From Solirubrobacteraceae bacterium (lineage in GTDB: Bacteria > Actinomycetota > Thermoleophilia > Solirubrobacterales > Solirubrobacteraceae), in the NCBI GenBank assembly GCA_030690545.1, contig JAUYGN010000054.1:1-44622 (forward strand): DNA of 44,622 nucleotides, written 5' to 3'. Of this stretch, positions 20,220 to 29,885 are shown piece after piece (positions within the stretch are counted from its first letter, which is position 1; each line of letters opens with the position of its first letter). The notes under the pieces are model-generated. The model was not told where the DNA came from and made no database searches. It was given only the letters and a program-made list of their open reading frames with translations. The position numbers and the translations under genes are program-made.

Positions 20220-20903
20220 GTGCCCGTGCCACGAGACCGCAAGCAATCCAAGCAGCCCAAGACGACGCTCGAGGAGCAGATCCCCGGCGCGTTCGAGGGC
20301 GAGACCGTGTCGCGGCGGCGCTTCATGACCGGCACCGCGCACGCTGCCGGCGGCATCGCCGTCGCCGCGTTCACGCTGCCCGCCGTCGGCATGGCGATCG
20401 GCCCAATGTTCGAGAAGGCCGAGCAGAACTGGGAGTCCGTCGGCCCGATCGGCGACTTCGCCGACGACACGTACATTCCGCGCACGCTGACGATCGTGCG
20501 CGGGATCGGCGATGCCGGCAAGACGACGGTCTACATCCGCCAGTACAACTCGCAGCTCGATTCGGAGGAGCGCGACGAGTACAACGAGTTCATCGCGATC
20601 TCGACGCGCTGCATGCACCTCGGCTGCCCGGTGCGCTTCGTCGGCGCCTCGCAGCGCTTCATCTGTCCCTGCCACGGCGGCGTCTACGACTTCGAGGGCA
20701 AGGTCTCCGGCGGTCCGCCGGTCCGCCCGCTGGATCGCTTCTACACCCGCGTGCGCAACGGTCAGCTGGAGATCGGCCCGCGCTTCAGCGTCAACTCCGA
20801 GCTCAGGCGCTTCTCGCCGCGCGATCCCGGCATGCCGCTCGACGGGATCGGTCAGTACGTCTACCCGGCGCGCCCGACCACGCGCAAGATCCCCGGGACC
20901 TAG
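20220..20903 (+). CDS. Rieske iron-sulfur protein of a cytochrome bc/b6f-type complex
   Basis: 227 residues from GTG 20220; a second in-frame GTG two codons later is an alternative. The N-terminus has SRRRFMTGTAHAAGG followed by a hydrophobic helix to about residue 62, a twin-arginine-like signal anchor. The [2Fe-2S] ligands lie in CMHLGC (131-136) and CPCHGG (149-154). It passes electrons from quinol to cytochrome c. It begins a block with cytochrome b (3-nt gap) and subunit IV. A 71-nt gap after the previous gene may hold a promoter. Confidence 0.95.
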   Translation: MPVPRDRKQSKQPKTTLEEQIPGAFEGETVSRRRFMTGTAHAAGGIAVAAFTLPAVGMAIGPMFEKAEQNWESVGPIGDFADDTYIPRTLTIVRGIGDAGKTTVYIRQYNSQLDSEERDEYNEFIAISTRCMHLGCPVRFVGASQRFICPCHGGVYDFEGKVSGGPPVRPLDRFYTRVRNGQLEIGPRFSVNSELRRFSPRDPGMPLDGIGQYVYPARPTTRKIPGT

Positions 20904-20906
20904 GAG

Positions 20907-21710
20907 ATGGCGAACCTCAGGCCACCGCTCCCGCGCGCCCTGCGCCCGAAGCCGAAAGGTCCCAGCGAGGACAACGGTCACGCCCCGACAGGGGCCAGGG
21001 AGGCCGTCGCCGAGAAGGGCATCTCCGCCGTCGACTGGGTCGACGAGCGCACCTCGCTGTCGGGCGGCGCGCGCTGGCTGATGTTCCGCAAGATCCCGCG
21101 GGGGACGAACTGGTTCTACACGCTCGGCTCGGCGACGCTGTTCGCGTTCCTTGCGCAGGCGGTGACCGGCGTCATCCTGGCGATGTACTACGACCCGTCT
21201 GCGACGCGCGCCTACGAGTCGGTGCGCTACATCACCAACGAGGTCTTCCTCGGCGAGTTCGTGCGCGGGATGCACAAGTGGGGCTCGACGGTGATGGTGA
21301 TCCTCGTCTTCCTGCACATGGGCCGCACCTTCTTCTACGGCGCCTACAAGTACCCCCGTGAGCTCAACTGGGTGATCGGCGTCGTGCTGCTGCTCCTGAC
21401 GCTCTTCATGTCCTTCACCGGCTACCTGCTGCCGTTCGACCAGCGCTCGTTCTGGGCGACGACCGTCGGCGTGGCGATCAACGGCACCGGCCCGCTCGTC
21501 GGCCCGTATCTCAACGACTTCCTGCGCGCCGGCCCGGAGTTCGGCACGACGACGCTGGCGCGCTTCTATGCGCTGCACATGCTCGTCCTGCCGGGGGCGA
21601 TCGCCGCGATGATCGGCGCCCATCTGTATCTCGTCGCCCGCCTCGGCACGACGGCGCCGCCCTGGATCAAGACCGACATCGACCCCGAGCTGCGCAAGGA
21701 AGACGCATGA
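20907..21710 (+). CDS. Cytochrome b6-like subunit (N-terminal half of cytochrome b)
   Basis: 267 residues. Four transmembrane helices carry the heme ligands: H123 and H137 (MHKWGSTVMVILVFLHMGR), then a pair spaced 15 residues apart in ALHMLVLPGAIAAMIGAH. A spacing of 15 in the second pair is the b6 type, against 14 in bc1. The hydrophilic N-terminus of about 60 residues is longer than usual. GGAG directly precedes the ATG and overlaps the Rieske stop. With the next gene it forms a split cytochrome b, as in Gram-positive menaquinol:cytochrome c reductases. Confidence 0.95.
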   Translation: MANLRPPLPRALRPKPKGPSEDNGHAPTGAREAVAEKGISAVDWVDERTSLSGGARWLMFRKIPRGTNWFYTLGSATLFAFLAQAVTGVILAMYYDPSATRAYESVRYITNEVFLGEFVRGMHKWGSTVMVILVFLHMGRTFFYGAYKYPRELNWVIGVVLLLLTLFMSFTGYLLPFDQRSFWATTVGVAINGTGPLVGPYLNDFLRAGPEFGTTTLARFYALHMLVLPGAIAAMIGAHLYLVARLGTTAPPWIKTDIDPELRKEDA

Positions 21711-22450
21711 ACGCCCGCGAGAAGGAGGCCTACCTCCGCGAGTACTCGATCCTGAAGTCCCAGGGCAAGCCGTTCTTCCCCTACTCGGTCGCCAAGGACG
21801 GTCTGATGGCGGTCGTCGTGATGGCCTCGATCATCGGCATGTCGCTCCTGTTCGGCGCAGAGCTCGGCCCCAAGGCCGATCCGACGACGACGACCTACAC
21901 GCCGCGACCGGAGTGGTACTTCTTCTTCCTCTTCGAGGTCCTGCGCGTCATCAAGCCGCCGTCGCTGACGCCGCTGGCCTCGATCGGCGTGCCGACGATC
22001 TGCATGATCCTGCTGTTCCTGCTGCCGTTCTACGATCGCGGCCCGGAGCGCCGTCCCGAGCGCCGTCCGATCGCGATGGCGGCCGGGCTCTTCACGATCG
22101 CCGCGATGGCCTTCCTCACCTACGAAGGCGCGATCGCCGGCTCGCCCAACCAGGTCGACATGGAGGCACCGGCCGCCGTCGCCGCCGCCGGCGGCGAGAC
22201 CCTGCGCCAGTGGGAGTCGGGGAAGCAGGTGGTCGCCCAGTCGGGCTGCCTTGCCTGCCACAAGATCGGCCACAACGGCGGCGTGCTGGGACCGGACCTG
22301 ACCGAGATCGGCAGCGCGGCGTCACGCGCCTCGCTCGCGCGCGTCCTCGTCAACCCGACGCAGCCGATGCCCGAGTACAGCGCGCTGTCGGAGAGCAAGC
22401 GCGACGACCTCGTCGAGTTCCTCGCGCAGCTGAAGACCGGCAGCCATTAG
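21707..22450 (+). CDS. Subunit IV-like cytochrome b C-terminal half fused to a cytochrome c domain
   Basis: 247 residues; ATGA overlap with the previous gene. The PEWY quinol-oxidation motif lies in RPEWYFFFLFEVLRV (about residue 68). Three or so membrane helices follow. From about residue 165 a class I cytochrome c domain begins, with the heme site CLACHKIGHNGG and a probable Met ligand in QPMPEYS. The fusion places a cytochrome c on the complex itself, as reported for QcrC-type subunits of Gram-positive bacteria. Heme c attachment will need a cytochrome c maturation system, which is not in this window. Confidence 0.94.
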   Translation: MNAREKEAYLREYSILKSQGKPFFPYSVAKDGLMAVVVMASIIGMSLLFGAELGPKADPTTTTYTPRPEWYFFFLFEVLRVIKPPSLTPLASIGVPTICMILLFLLPFYDRGPERRPERRPIAMAAGLFTIAAMAFLTYEGAIAGSPNQVDMEAPAAVAAAGGETLRQWESGKQVVAQSGCLACHKIGHNGGVLGPDLTEIGSAASRASLARVLVNPTQPMPEYSALSESKRDDLVEFLAQLKTGSH

Positions 22451-22478
22451 CCGCCCGAGCCCGATCGACAGCGGAACG

Positions 22479-23168
22479 TTGCAAGAGCCGCAGGTGCGGG
22501 CGATGTTCGATCGCATCGCCGGCTTCTACGACGTGATGAACTCGGTCATGACGGCCGGGCTGCATCACAGCTGGCGTCGCCGCGCGGTCGATCTGGCCGG
22601 CGTCGGTCCCGGCGACCGCGTGCTCGACGTCGCGACCGGCACCGGCGACCTCGCGCTCGAGCTCGCGCGCCGCGTGGCGCCGGATGGCGCGGTCGTCGCG
22701 TCGGACTTCTCGGAGGAGATGCTCGCCCGCGCGCGCGACAAGGCCGGCGGCGCGCCCGTCCCCGTCACGTTCGAGTGGGCCAACGCGATGGAGCTGCCCT
22801 ATGGCGACGGCGAGTTCGCCGCCGCGACGGTCGGCTTCGGCGCGCGCAACTTCTCCGACCTGGACCGCGGGCTGGCCGAGATGGCGCGCGTCGTGCGCGT
22901 CGGCGGCACCGTCGTCGTGCTCGAGATCACGACGCCGACGCGACCGCCGCTGTCGACCTTCTACCGCCTGTGGTTCGATCGCGTCGTGCCCGTCATCGGC
23001 AAGCTCGCCGGCGATCCCGAGGCCTACGCGTACCTGCCCAACTCCGTCAAGCGCTTCCCGGATCCGCGCGCGCTCGCGGCACGGATGGACGGCTGCGGCC
23101 TGGACGTGCGCTGCGTCCTGACGGCGGGCGGGATCATCGCCCTGCACGCCGGCACGAAGCGGGCATGA
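22479..23168 (+). CDS. menG: Demethylmenaquinone methyltransferase (UbiE/MenG family)
   Basis: 229 residues from TTG 22479; GTG 22494 and ATG 22503 are in-frame alternatives. The family N-terminus RAMFDRIAGFYDVMNSVMTAGLHHSWRR is clear, followed by the SAM-binding DVATGTGDLALELA and GFGARNFSDL motifs. It methylates demethylmenaquinone to menaquinone in the final step. Placement beside the quinol-oxidising complex and a polyprenyl diphosphate synthase makes menaquinone the likely quinone. The gap to the cytochrome gene is only 28 nt. Confidence 0.95.
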   Translation: MQEPQVRAMFDRIAGFYDVMNSVMTAGLHHSWRRRAVDLAGVGPGDRVLDVATGTGDLALELARRVAPDGAVVASDFSEEMLARARDKAGGAPVPVTFEWANAMELPYGDGEFAAATVGFGARNFSDLDRGLAEMARVVRVGGTVVVLEITTPTRPPLSTFYRLWFDRVVPVIGKLAGDPEAYAYLPNSVKRFPDPRALAARMDGCGLDVRCVLTAGGIIALHAGTKRA

Positions 23169-23169
23169 C

Positions 23170-24159
23170 ATGAGCGCCGGAGCGGCGACCGTCAAGGGCA
23201 TCATCCGGTCCGCCGGCGGACCGGTGCCGCAGCTGCTCGAGCGCGTCGAGGAGCGTCTCGTCACGCTGGCGGCGGGGCATGGCCCGATCCTCGCCGTGCA
23301 CGCCGGCGCGACGATCGCAGCGGGCGGCAAGCGGCTGCGCCCGCTGCTCGTCCTGCTCGCGGCGGGCCCGCGGGCCGCCGGACGGCCCGAGCTGATCGCC
23401 GCCGCGGCGGCGGTCGAGCTGATCCACAGCGCGACGCTCGTGCACGACGACGTGCTCGACGCCGCGCCGCTGCGGCGCGGCATCCCGACCGTCTGGGCCG
23501 ACGGCGGCCGGGCGCTCGCGGTCGCGACCGGCGACCTGCTGTTCTCGCGCGCGTTCGCGGAGCTCAGCGCGGCCGGCTCGCTGGAAGCCGTGCGGGCGCT
23601 GTCGCGCGCGACGTCGGCACTCGCCGAGGGCGAGCTGCTGCAGCGTCAGGACGCGTGGAACGCCGCCGTCCCGATCGACCGCTATCTGCAGCGCTGCGAG
23701 CTGAAGACGGCGCGCCTGTTCGAGGCCTCGTGCACGCTCGGCGCGCTGGCCGGCGGCGCGTCACAGGAGCAGGTGGCCGCGCTCGGCGCGTTCGGCAACA
23801 GCCTCGGCGTGGCCTTCCAGCTGCTCGACGACATCCTCGACGTCGCCGGCCCGGTCGCGGTGACGGGCAAGCATCGCGGCGCCGACCTGCTCGACGGGAC
23901 CGTGACGCTGCCGCTGATCCTCGCCCGCGAGCGCGACCCGCAGCTCGCGGCGGTCGACCTGCGCGCGATCACGACGCCCGCCCTGGCAGAGGGGCTGTGC
24001 GACCGGATCGCGGCGACCGGGGCGCTCGGCGACGCGCAGTCGCGGGCGCTGGAGATCGTGGCGGCGGCCAAGCAGCAGCTCGTCGCACTCGACCTGACGC
24101 GGCGTCAGCGGCGGGCGTTGAACCTCGTCGCCGACTCGGTCGCGGACCGCAGGTCTTAG
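23170..24159 (+). CDS. Trans-polyprenyl diphosphate synthase (probable menaquinone side-chain enzyme)
   Basis: 329 residues. Motifs in order are GGKRLRPLLVLL, the first Asp-rich motif VHDDVLDAAPLRRG, and the second FQLLDDILDV with GKHRGADLLDGTVTLP. It extends isoprenyl diphosphate chains. Chain length cannot be read safely, but position after menG suggests a heptaprenyl to nonaprenyl product for menaquinone. The final TAG lies inside the left arm of a 96-bp palindrome. Confidence 0.95.
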   Translation: MSAGAATVKGIIRSAGGPVPQLLERVEERLVTLAAGHGPILAVHAGATIAAGGKRLRPLLVLLAAGPRAAGRPELIAAAAAVELIHSATLVHDDVLDAAPLRRGIPTVWADGGRALAVATGDLLFSRAFAELSAAGSLEAVRALSRATSALAEGELLQRQDAWNAAVPIDRYLQRCELKTARLFEASCTLGALAGGASQEQVAALGAFGNSLGVAFQLLDDILDVAGPVAVTGKHRGADLLDGTVTLPLILARERDPQLAAVDLRAITTPALAEGLCDRIAATGALGDAQSRALEIVAAAKQQLVALDLTRRQRRALNLVADSVADRRS

Positions 24160-24252
24160 TGTCGTGAGGCGGAAGTTCGTGTGCAGATGACGGGTGCCGG
24201 CAGACGCGGTCCTGCGCCGTCGGATGCAGCGAACTTCTGACTCACGACACTA
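24157..24252. terminator. 96-bp palindrome containing both stop codons of a convergent gene pair
   Basis: The outer arms are a perfect 12-bp inverted repeat (TAGTGTCGTGAG at 24157-24168; its complement at 24241-24252). After a 3-nt mismatch on each side come perfect 8-bp inner arms (GAAGTTCG at 24172-24179 and CGAACTTC at 24230-24237). The centre pairs imperfectly. The TAG opening each arm is the stop codon of the gene on that side. It probably acts as a bidirectional terminator; an inserted miniature element is an alternative. Confidence 0.8.
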
Positions 24253-24657
24253 GAAGTCCTCGGGCAGGACGTACTCGGCGTTCAGGGCAGCGACGAAGCG
24301 CTCGATGTCCTCCTCCATGTTCGCCCGCGTGAGCCGGCGCAGGTCGTCGACGAGCGACTCGGTGCCGCGATCGAGCGTCTCGTCGAAGCGCTGGATCGCG
24401 TCCTCCTCGAAGACGCCCGTCTCGTGCCACTCGCAGTTGGGGCAGCGCAGGCTGACCTCCCAGCGAGCACGATCGGCCTCTTCCCAGGCGAGCGGGTAGA
24501 CGAGCTCAGAGGAGCACGCGGGGCACACATGGAGCTCCGTCGCCGGCGTGTCGAGATCCTCGAATGAGATGACCTCGATCGTCTTTCCGGAGGGCAGAGT
24601 CACCTTGCGGACGTATGGCTTGTGATCCGGCGAGGGGCTGTGTTCGAACTCCTGCAT
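24250..24657 (-). CDS. Conserved-looking zinc-ribbon protein of unknown function
   Basis: 135 residues. A beta-rich start (KPYVRKVTLPSGKTIEVISF) precedes a CxxC...CxxC zinc ribbon (CPACSSELVY ... CPNCEWHE). A C-terminal helical region is rich in acidic and basic residues (EEDAIQRFDETLDRGTESL). I do not recognise a named family. The fold suggests a small cytosolic zinc protein. It is divergent from tatA over 116 bp, and its TAG falls inside the palindrome at 24157-24252. Confidence 0.85.
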   Translation of the reverse strand: MQEFEHSPSPDHKPYVRKVTLPSGKTIEVISFEDLDTPATELHVCPACSSELVYPLAWEEADRARWEVSLRCPNCEWHETGVFEEDAIQRFDETLDRGTESLVDDLRRLTRANMEEDIERFVAALNAEYVLPEDF

Positions 24658-24741
24658 GACGCACTCATCGGCACCCGGCGGCGGAACTTGAACGCTCTGC
24701 CAAGCCCGTCCGGAGAACGTCCGCGCGCGCAGAGCGCGCGA

Positions 24742-24768
24742 TACCCTCTTCGCACCCGAACCTAGGAG
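24742..24768 (+). promoter_or_regulatory. Putative tatA promoter and ribosome-binding site
   Basis: A -10-like TACCCT (24742-24747) follows a CGCGCGC/GCGCGCG hairpin (24724-24740). AGGAG at 24764-24768 is five bases before ATG 24774, fixing the tatA start. Confidence 0.45.
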
Positions 24769-24773
24769 TCCCA

Positions 24774-24998
24774 ATGCCGCTTGGCATCGGCCTGCCAGAA
24801 ATGCTCATCGTGCTCGTGATCGCACTGGTCGTGTTCGGCCCCAAGCGCCTGCCCGACCTCGGTAGGTCGCTCGGATCCGGGATGCGCGAGTTCAAGGACT
24901 CGATCACCGGCAGCTCGAAGGACGAGGACGAGCGCTCGACGATCGAGCCCGACGGCGCGAAGGACTCCGACGACGCCGTGCGCCAGCCCCGCAGCTAA
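24774..24998 (+). CDS. tatA: Sec-independent translocase subunit TatA
   Basis: 74 residues. A single N-terminal helix ([15 protein letters not shown]) is followed by the [21 protein letters not shown] amphipathic helix, the TatA/E signature, and an acidic tail. TatA oligomers form the pore for folded proteins carrying twin-arginine signals. tatC follows 14 bp later. A likely client is the Rieske protein encoded at 20220. Confidence 0.95.
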   Translation: MPLGIGLPEMLIVLVIALVVFGPKRLPDLGRSLGSGMREFKDSITGSSKDEDERSTIEPDGAKDSDDAVRQPRS

Positions 24999-25012
24999 GC
25001 CTGCCCAGCCGC

Positions 25013-26419
<1,407 letters not shown>

Positions 26420-26426
26420 TCGCTCG

Positions 26427-27122
26427 ATGTTGTTCGACCTGCGCGCCCGCGGCCGGCGCCGCACGATTCAGACGATCTACCTGGGGCTCGCCATACTCAT
26501 GGGTGGCGGGCTCGTGCTGTTCGGCATCGGCAGCGACCAGGGCAGCGGCATCGTCGACGGGATCATCGGCGAGGGCTCGAGCAGCAGCGCAACGGAGTCG
26601 ATCGACAACCGCATCGACGCCCAGCTCGACCGGGTGAGGGCCAACCCCCGGGACGCCGAGGCCTTCGCCCAGCTCGCGATCCTGCGCTACCAGCGCGCCG
26701 GCATCGACGGCGTCACCGACACGGGGACGTACACCGAGGACGGCAAGCGCCGCCTGGGCCTCGCCGCGAGCGCCTGGGAGCGCCATCTGGCGCTCGAGCC
26801 CGACGAGCCCAACGCACGCGCCGCCAACCTCATGTCGCAGGCCTACGCCCCTCAGGCCCTCAACGATCTGCCCAAGGCCGTGCAGGCCAAGCAGATCGTG
26901 ACCGCGGCCGAGGACCCGCCCAACTCCAACCAGTTCGCCCAGCTCGCCCAGCTCGCCTACCAGGCCGGCGACACCCGCGTCGGCGATCTCGCCGCGACGC
27001 GCGCCGTCGATCTCGCGCCGGAGAGCGACCGCAAGGCGCTGCGCGAAGCCCTGCAGGGGCTGAAGGCCCAGGGAGCCGCGCAGGCCGCGCCCGAGCCCGG
27101 CCCCGAGCCGGCCGGCCAGTAG
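26427..27122 (+). CDS. Membrane-anchored TPR-like protein
   Basis: 231 residues; AAGGA sits about 10 bases before ATG 26427. A short basic cytoplasmic start is followed by one helix (IYLGLAILMGGGLVLFGIG, about 17-36) and a Gly/Ser linker. Helix pairs with the TPR pattern follow: NPRDAEAFAQLAILRYQRAG, AASAWERHLALEPDEPNARA, NQFAQLAQLAYQAGDTRVGD. It probably acts as a periplasm-facing protein-protein scaffold. The 7-bp gap to tatC suggests co-transcription, so a link to Tat export is possible but unproved. Confidence 0.85.
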   Translation: MLFDLRARGRRRTIQTIYLGLAILMGGGLVLFGIGSDQGSGIVDGIIGEGSSSSATESIDNRIDAQLDRVRANPRDAEAFAQLAILRYQRAGIDGVTDTGTYTEDGKRRLGLAASAWERHLALEPDEPNARAANLMSQAYAPQALNDLPKAVQAKQIVTAAEDPPNSNQFAQLAQLAYQAGDTRVGDLAATRAVDLAPESDRKALREALQGLKAQGAAQAAPEPGPEPAGQ

Positions 27123-27127
27123 GCCGC

Positions 27128-27133
27128 TAGGAT
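27128..27133 (+). promoter_or_regulatory. -10 hexamer TAGGAT for tRNA-Lys
   Basis: TAGGAT lies 13 bp upstream of the mature tRNA 5' end, immediately after the TPR gene stop. This spacing fits a short 5' precursor leader. Confidence 0.4.
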
Positions 27134-27146
27134 CTTCCGCCGGCAC

Positions 27147-27219
27147 GCCCCTGTAGCTCAACTGGCAGAGCAGCGGACTCTTAATCCGAAGGTTCCAGGT
27201 TCGATTCCTGGCGGGGGCA
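27147..27219 (+). tRNA. tRNA-Lys (anticodon CTT)
   Basis: 73 nt with all arms: the acceptor GCCCCTG pairs with CGGGGGC (one T-G pair), the D stem is GCTC/GAGC, the anticodon loop is CTCTTAA giving CTT, and the T arm is CCAGG-TTCGATT-CCTGG. The discriminator base is A. No CCA is encoded, so the end must be added by enzyme. The outermost anticodon-stem pair (G-A) is a mismatch. Confidence 0.96.
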
Positions 27220-27298
27220 CTACTTGGGCTGCTCCGGAACGTGGTCCGGGAAGCCGACGGGTGACGAGAAGGCCCGGAACGCTGGTGGTTCGCGACGA

Positions 27299-27892
27299 TC
27301 ACCCGGGAGCCAGCGCCCACGAGGCGAGGGCGTAGCGGCACCCCGTGAAGACCGGGGTGACGCGGTGCGTCGTCGCCGAGCGGAACGCGACGAGCATCCC
27401 GGGACGGCTGCACACGCGCTCCCGCGGCGGGCCGGGCGCGGCGGGCGGGCCGGCGAAGAGCTGCAGCTCGCCGCCGGCGAAGTCGTGCGCACCGTCGTTG
27501 AGCGCCACGACGAGCGAGACGCGCCGCCGCGACACGTCCGGCGGGTCGTCCGTCCCGCTGTCGCGATGCGGCGCGAAGTGGTCGCCGTCGCGGTAGGTCA
27601 GCGCCGCGATGCCGCTGAGGTGGGAGATCTCGCAGCCGAAGCGCTGCTCGAGCCGGGGCATGACCTCCCAGAGCGCCTGCTGCACGCCGGCCTCGCTGGA
27701 CCGGCCGAGCTGCGCGACGCGGCCCATGCGGCTGCCGGGGTGCACGCCGAAGGCGTCGTCGAGCCAGACCTCGGCCGGTGCCTGACGGGCAGCGTCGATC
27801 TCCGCGATCAGCTCGCGGCAGCGCGCCGGGGCGAGGAAGCCCTCGACGCGGATGGACAGCTCGGACGTCGCTGTCGGCCCGCCGGACCCCAT
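27299..27892 (-). CDS. 2-oxoglutarate/Fe(II)-dependent oxygenase
   Basis: 197 residues. The iron triad appears as HRD in FAPHRDSG and a distal His in TTHRVTPV, followed by an Arg (GCRYALASWAL) in the 2-oxoglutarate-binding position. The fold resembles prolyl-4-hydroxylase-like or PKHD-type oxygenases (LSGIAALTYRDGDHF, ELQLFAGPP). The substrate is unknown. It lies between tRNA-Lys and the divergent aminotransferase gene; a TAGCCT hexamer 9 nt before the ATG suggests a nearly leaderless message. Confidence 0.88.
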   Translation of the reverse strand: MGSGGPTATSELSIRVEGFLAPARCRELIAEIDAARQAPAEVWLDDAFGVHPGSRMGRVAQLGRSSEAGVQQALWEVMPRLEQRFGCEISHLSGIAALTYRDGDHFAPHRDSGTDDPPDVSRRRVSLVVALNDGAHDFAGGELQLFAGPPAAPGPPRERVCSRPGMLVAFRSATTHRVTPVFTGCRYALASWALAPG

Positions 27893-27944
27893 TGGGGCGC
27901 CAGGCTACCCAGCCGGCGAGCGCGACGCGCCCGCCGCCGTCTCG

Positions 27945-27950
27945 TACGCT
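27945..27950 (+). promoter_or_regulatory. -10 hexamer TACGCT for leaderless aminotransferase transcript
   Basis: TACGCT ends 6 nt before ATG 27957 with no Shine-Dalgarno sequence between them. This is the arrangement of leaderless actinobacterial messages. Confidence 0.4.
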
Positions 27951-27956
27951 CTGTCG

Positions 27957-28754
27957 ATGGCGACCGCCCAGGCGATCATCGACGGCACCGTGATCGACGT
28001 CGCTGACGCACGGATCTCGATCACGGACGAGGGGCTGCTGCGCGGCGACGGCGTCTTCGAGGTGATCCGCCTCTACGGCGGGCGTCCGTACGGCATGCAG
28101 GAGCACCTCGAGCGCATGCAGCGCAGCGCCAACAGCCTGCGCCTGCCGTTCGACATCGTCGCCGTCGCCGCCGACGCCGCGGCGCTGATCGCCGCCGGCG
28201 AGCCGGCCGACGCGATGCTGCGCCTGCTCGTCACGCGCGGCGGGCGGCGGATCGGGATCGTCGAGGCAGTGCCCGCCCTGCCCGACACGATCGCGCTGCA
28301 GACGGTCACCTACACGCCGACGCGCGTGCTCGACGGCGTCAAGTCGCTGTCCTACGGCGCGAACATGCTGGCGACGCGGATCGCGCGCGAGCACGGCGCC
28401 GACGAGGCGCTGCTCGTCACGCCGCACGGCCGCGTCCTCGAAGGGCCGACGACGTCCTTCTTCTACGTGCTCGACGGCGCGCTCCGCACGCCGCCGCTGA
28501 GCGACCGCATCCTCGACTCGATCACCCGCCGCGCGCTGCTGGCGATCACCGATGCGCAGGAGCGCGTCACGACGCAGGACGACCTCGCCCTCGCCAGCGA
28601 GGCGTTCCTCGCCTCGTCGGCGCGCGAGGTGCATCCCGTGCACGCGATCGATGGCGTCGGCCTGGCGCAGGCTCCCGGGCCGCTGTCTGCGGCCGCCGCC
28701 ACGGCGATGAGGGCGCACATCGCGGCCGAGCTGGACCGCCCGCCCGCGCAGTGA
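27957..28754 (+). CDS. Class IV PLP aminotransferase/aminodeoxychorismate lyase-like
   Basis: 265 residues. Features are DEGLLRGDGVFEVIRLYGGRPY near the N-terminus, the probable PLP lysine in GVKSLSYGANMLA, and the RVLEGPTTSFFYV segment. The family includes branched-chain aminotransferase, D-amino-acid aminotransferase and 4-amino-4-deoxychorismate lyase (PabC). The short length and single-domain-pair layout suit PabC or D-amino-acid aminotransferase; I cannot choose between them. Its stop overlaps the next start (GTGA). Confidence 0.9.
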   Translation: MATAQAIIDGTVIDVADARISITDEGLLRGDGVFEVIRLYGGRPYGMQEHLERMQRSANSLRLPFDIVAVAADAAALIAAGEPADAMLRLLVTRGGRRIGIVEAVPALPDTIALQTVTYTPTRVLDGVKSLSYGANMLATRIAREHGADEALLVTPHGRVLEGPTTSFFYVLDGALRTPPLSDRILDSITRRALLAITDAQERVTTQDDLALASEAFLASSAREVHPVHAIDGVGLAQAPGPLSAAAATAMRAHIAAELDRPPAQ

Positions 28755-29815
28755 GGATCGTCACGGTCATCGGCAACCGGCCGCAGTTCGTCAAGGCTGC
28801 CGCCGTCTCCGGACCGCTGCGCGCCGAGCACGAGGAGCTGCTCGTGCACACCGGCCAGCACTACGACGACGAGCTGTCGGCGATCTTCGTCCGCGAGCTC
28901 GAGATGCCGGGTCCCGACGTCGAGCTGCAGCTCGGCGGCGGCACGAACACCGCGCAGACGGCGCGCATGCTCGCCGCGCTCGGCGACCTGCTGGGAGACG
29001 AGCGTCCCGACGCGGTGCTCGTCTACGGCGACACGAACTCGACGCTCGCCGGCGCGCTCGCGGCGGCGCAGGCGCGCATTCCCGTCGCGCACGTCGAGGC
29101 CGGCATGCGCTCGTTCGATCGGGCGATGCCCGAGGAGCTCAACCGCGTCGTCTGCGACCACGTCAGCGATCTGCTGCTCGTCCCGTCGCAGGGCGCCGCC
29201 GACAACCTCGCGCGCGAGTCCGTCGCCGGCGACGTGCGGGTCGTCGGCGACGTGATGGTCGACGTCGCGCGGCTGCTGGCGCCCCGCGCGCGCGCCGACG
29301 ACGGCCCGCTGCGCGCAGCCGGCGTCACCGCCGGCGACTACGTCCTGGCGACCGCCCATCGCGCGGGAACCGTCGACGACCCGCAGCGGCTGGCGCGGCT
29401 CGTCGAGCTGCTGCTGGGAATCGGCGCGCCCGTCGTGCTGCCGCTGCATCCACGCACGCGCGCGCGCCTCGAGGCCGCCGGCCTGCTCGACCGCCTGCGG
29501 GCCGGCACGACGATCCTGCCGCCGCTCGGCTACCTCGCCTTCACCGCGCTGCTGACGCGCGCCCGCGCCGTGCTGACGGACTCCGGCGGCGTGCAGAAGG
29601 AGGCCTACCTCGCCGGCGTGCCGTGCGTGACGCTGCGCGACACGACGGAGTGGGTCGAGACCGTGCAGGCGGGCTGGAACGTGCTCGTCGACCTCGACGC
29701 GCAGGCGGCCCGCGCGGCGCTCGATCGCGAGCTTCCCGCGACGCGCCCGGAGCTCTACGGCGACGGGCATGCCGCCGGACGGGTCGTCGCCGCGATGGCT
29801 ACGCTCGCACGCTGA
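28751..29815 (+). CDS. wecB: UDP-N-acetylglucosamine 2-epimerase (non-hydrolysing)
   Basis: 354 residues from GTG 28751. It interconverts UDP-GlcNAc and UDP-ManNAc for surface polysaccharides. Motifs are GNRPQFVKAAAVS, VHTGQHYDDELS, YGDTNSTLAGALAA, the catalytic-Glu loop HVEAGMRSFDRAMPEELNR, TAHRAGTVDDPQRL, and the UDP-binding TDSGGVQKEAYLAGVPC. The usual TAHRREN is replaced by TAHRAGT. Overlap with the aminotransferase is probably only positional economy; the acyltransferase gene downstream fits a sugar role better. Confidence 0.93.
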   Translation: MRIVTVIGNRPQFVKAAAVSGPLRAEHEELLVHTGQHYDDELSAIFVRELEMPGPDVELQLGGGTNTAQTARMLAALGDLLGDERPDAVLVYGDTNSTLAGALAAAQARIPVAHVEAGMRSFDRAMPEELNRVVCDHVSDLLLVPSQGAADNLARESVAGDVRVVGDVMVDVARLLAPRARADDGPLRAAGVTAGDYVLATAHRAGTVDDPQRLARLVELLLGIGAPVVLPLHPRTRARLEAAGLLDRLRAGTTILPPLGYLAFTALLTRARAVLTDSGGVQKEAYLAGVPCVTLRDTTEWVETVQAGWNVLVDLDAQAARAALDRELPATRPELYGDGHAAGRVVAAMATLAR

Positions 29816-29885
29816 TGACCGCACGTCGCCAACCGCCGGCCCCTTTCCGTAGCCGTAGCCATTGCTCGCTCGCGGGACCGTCGCG

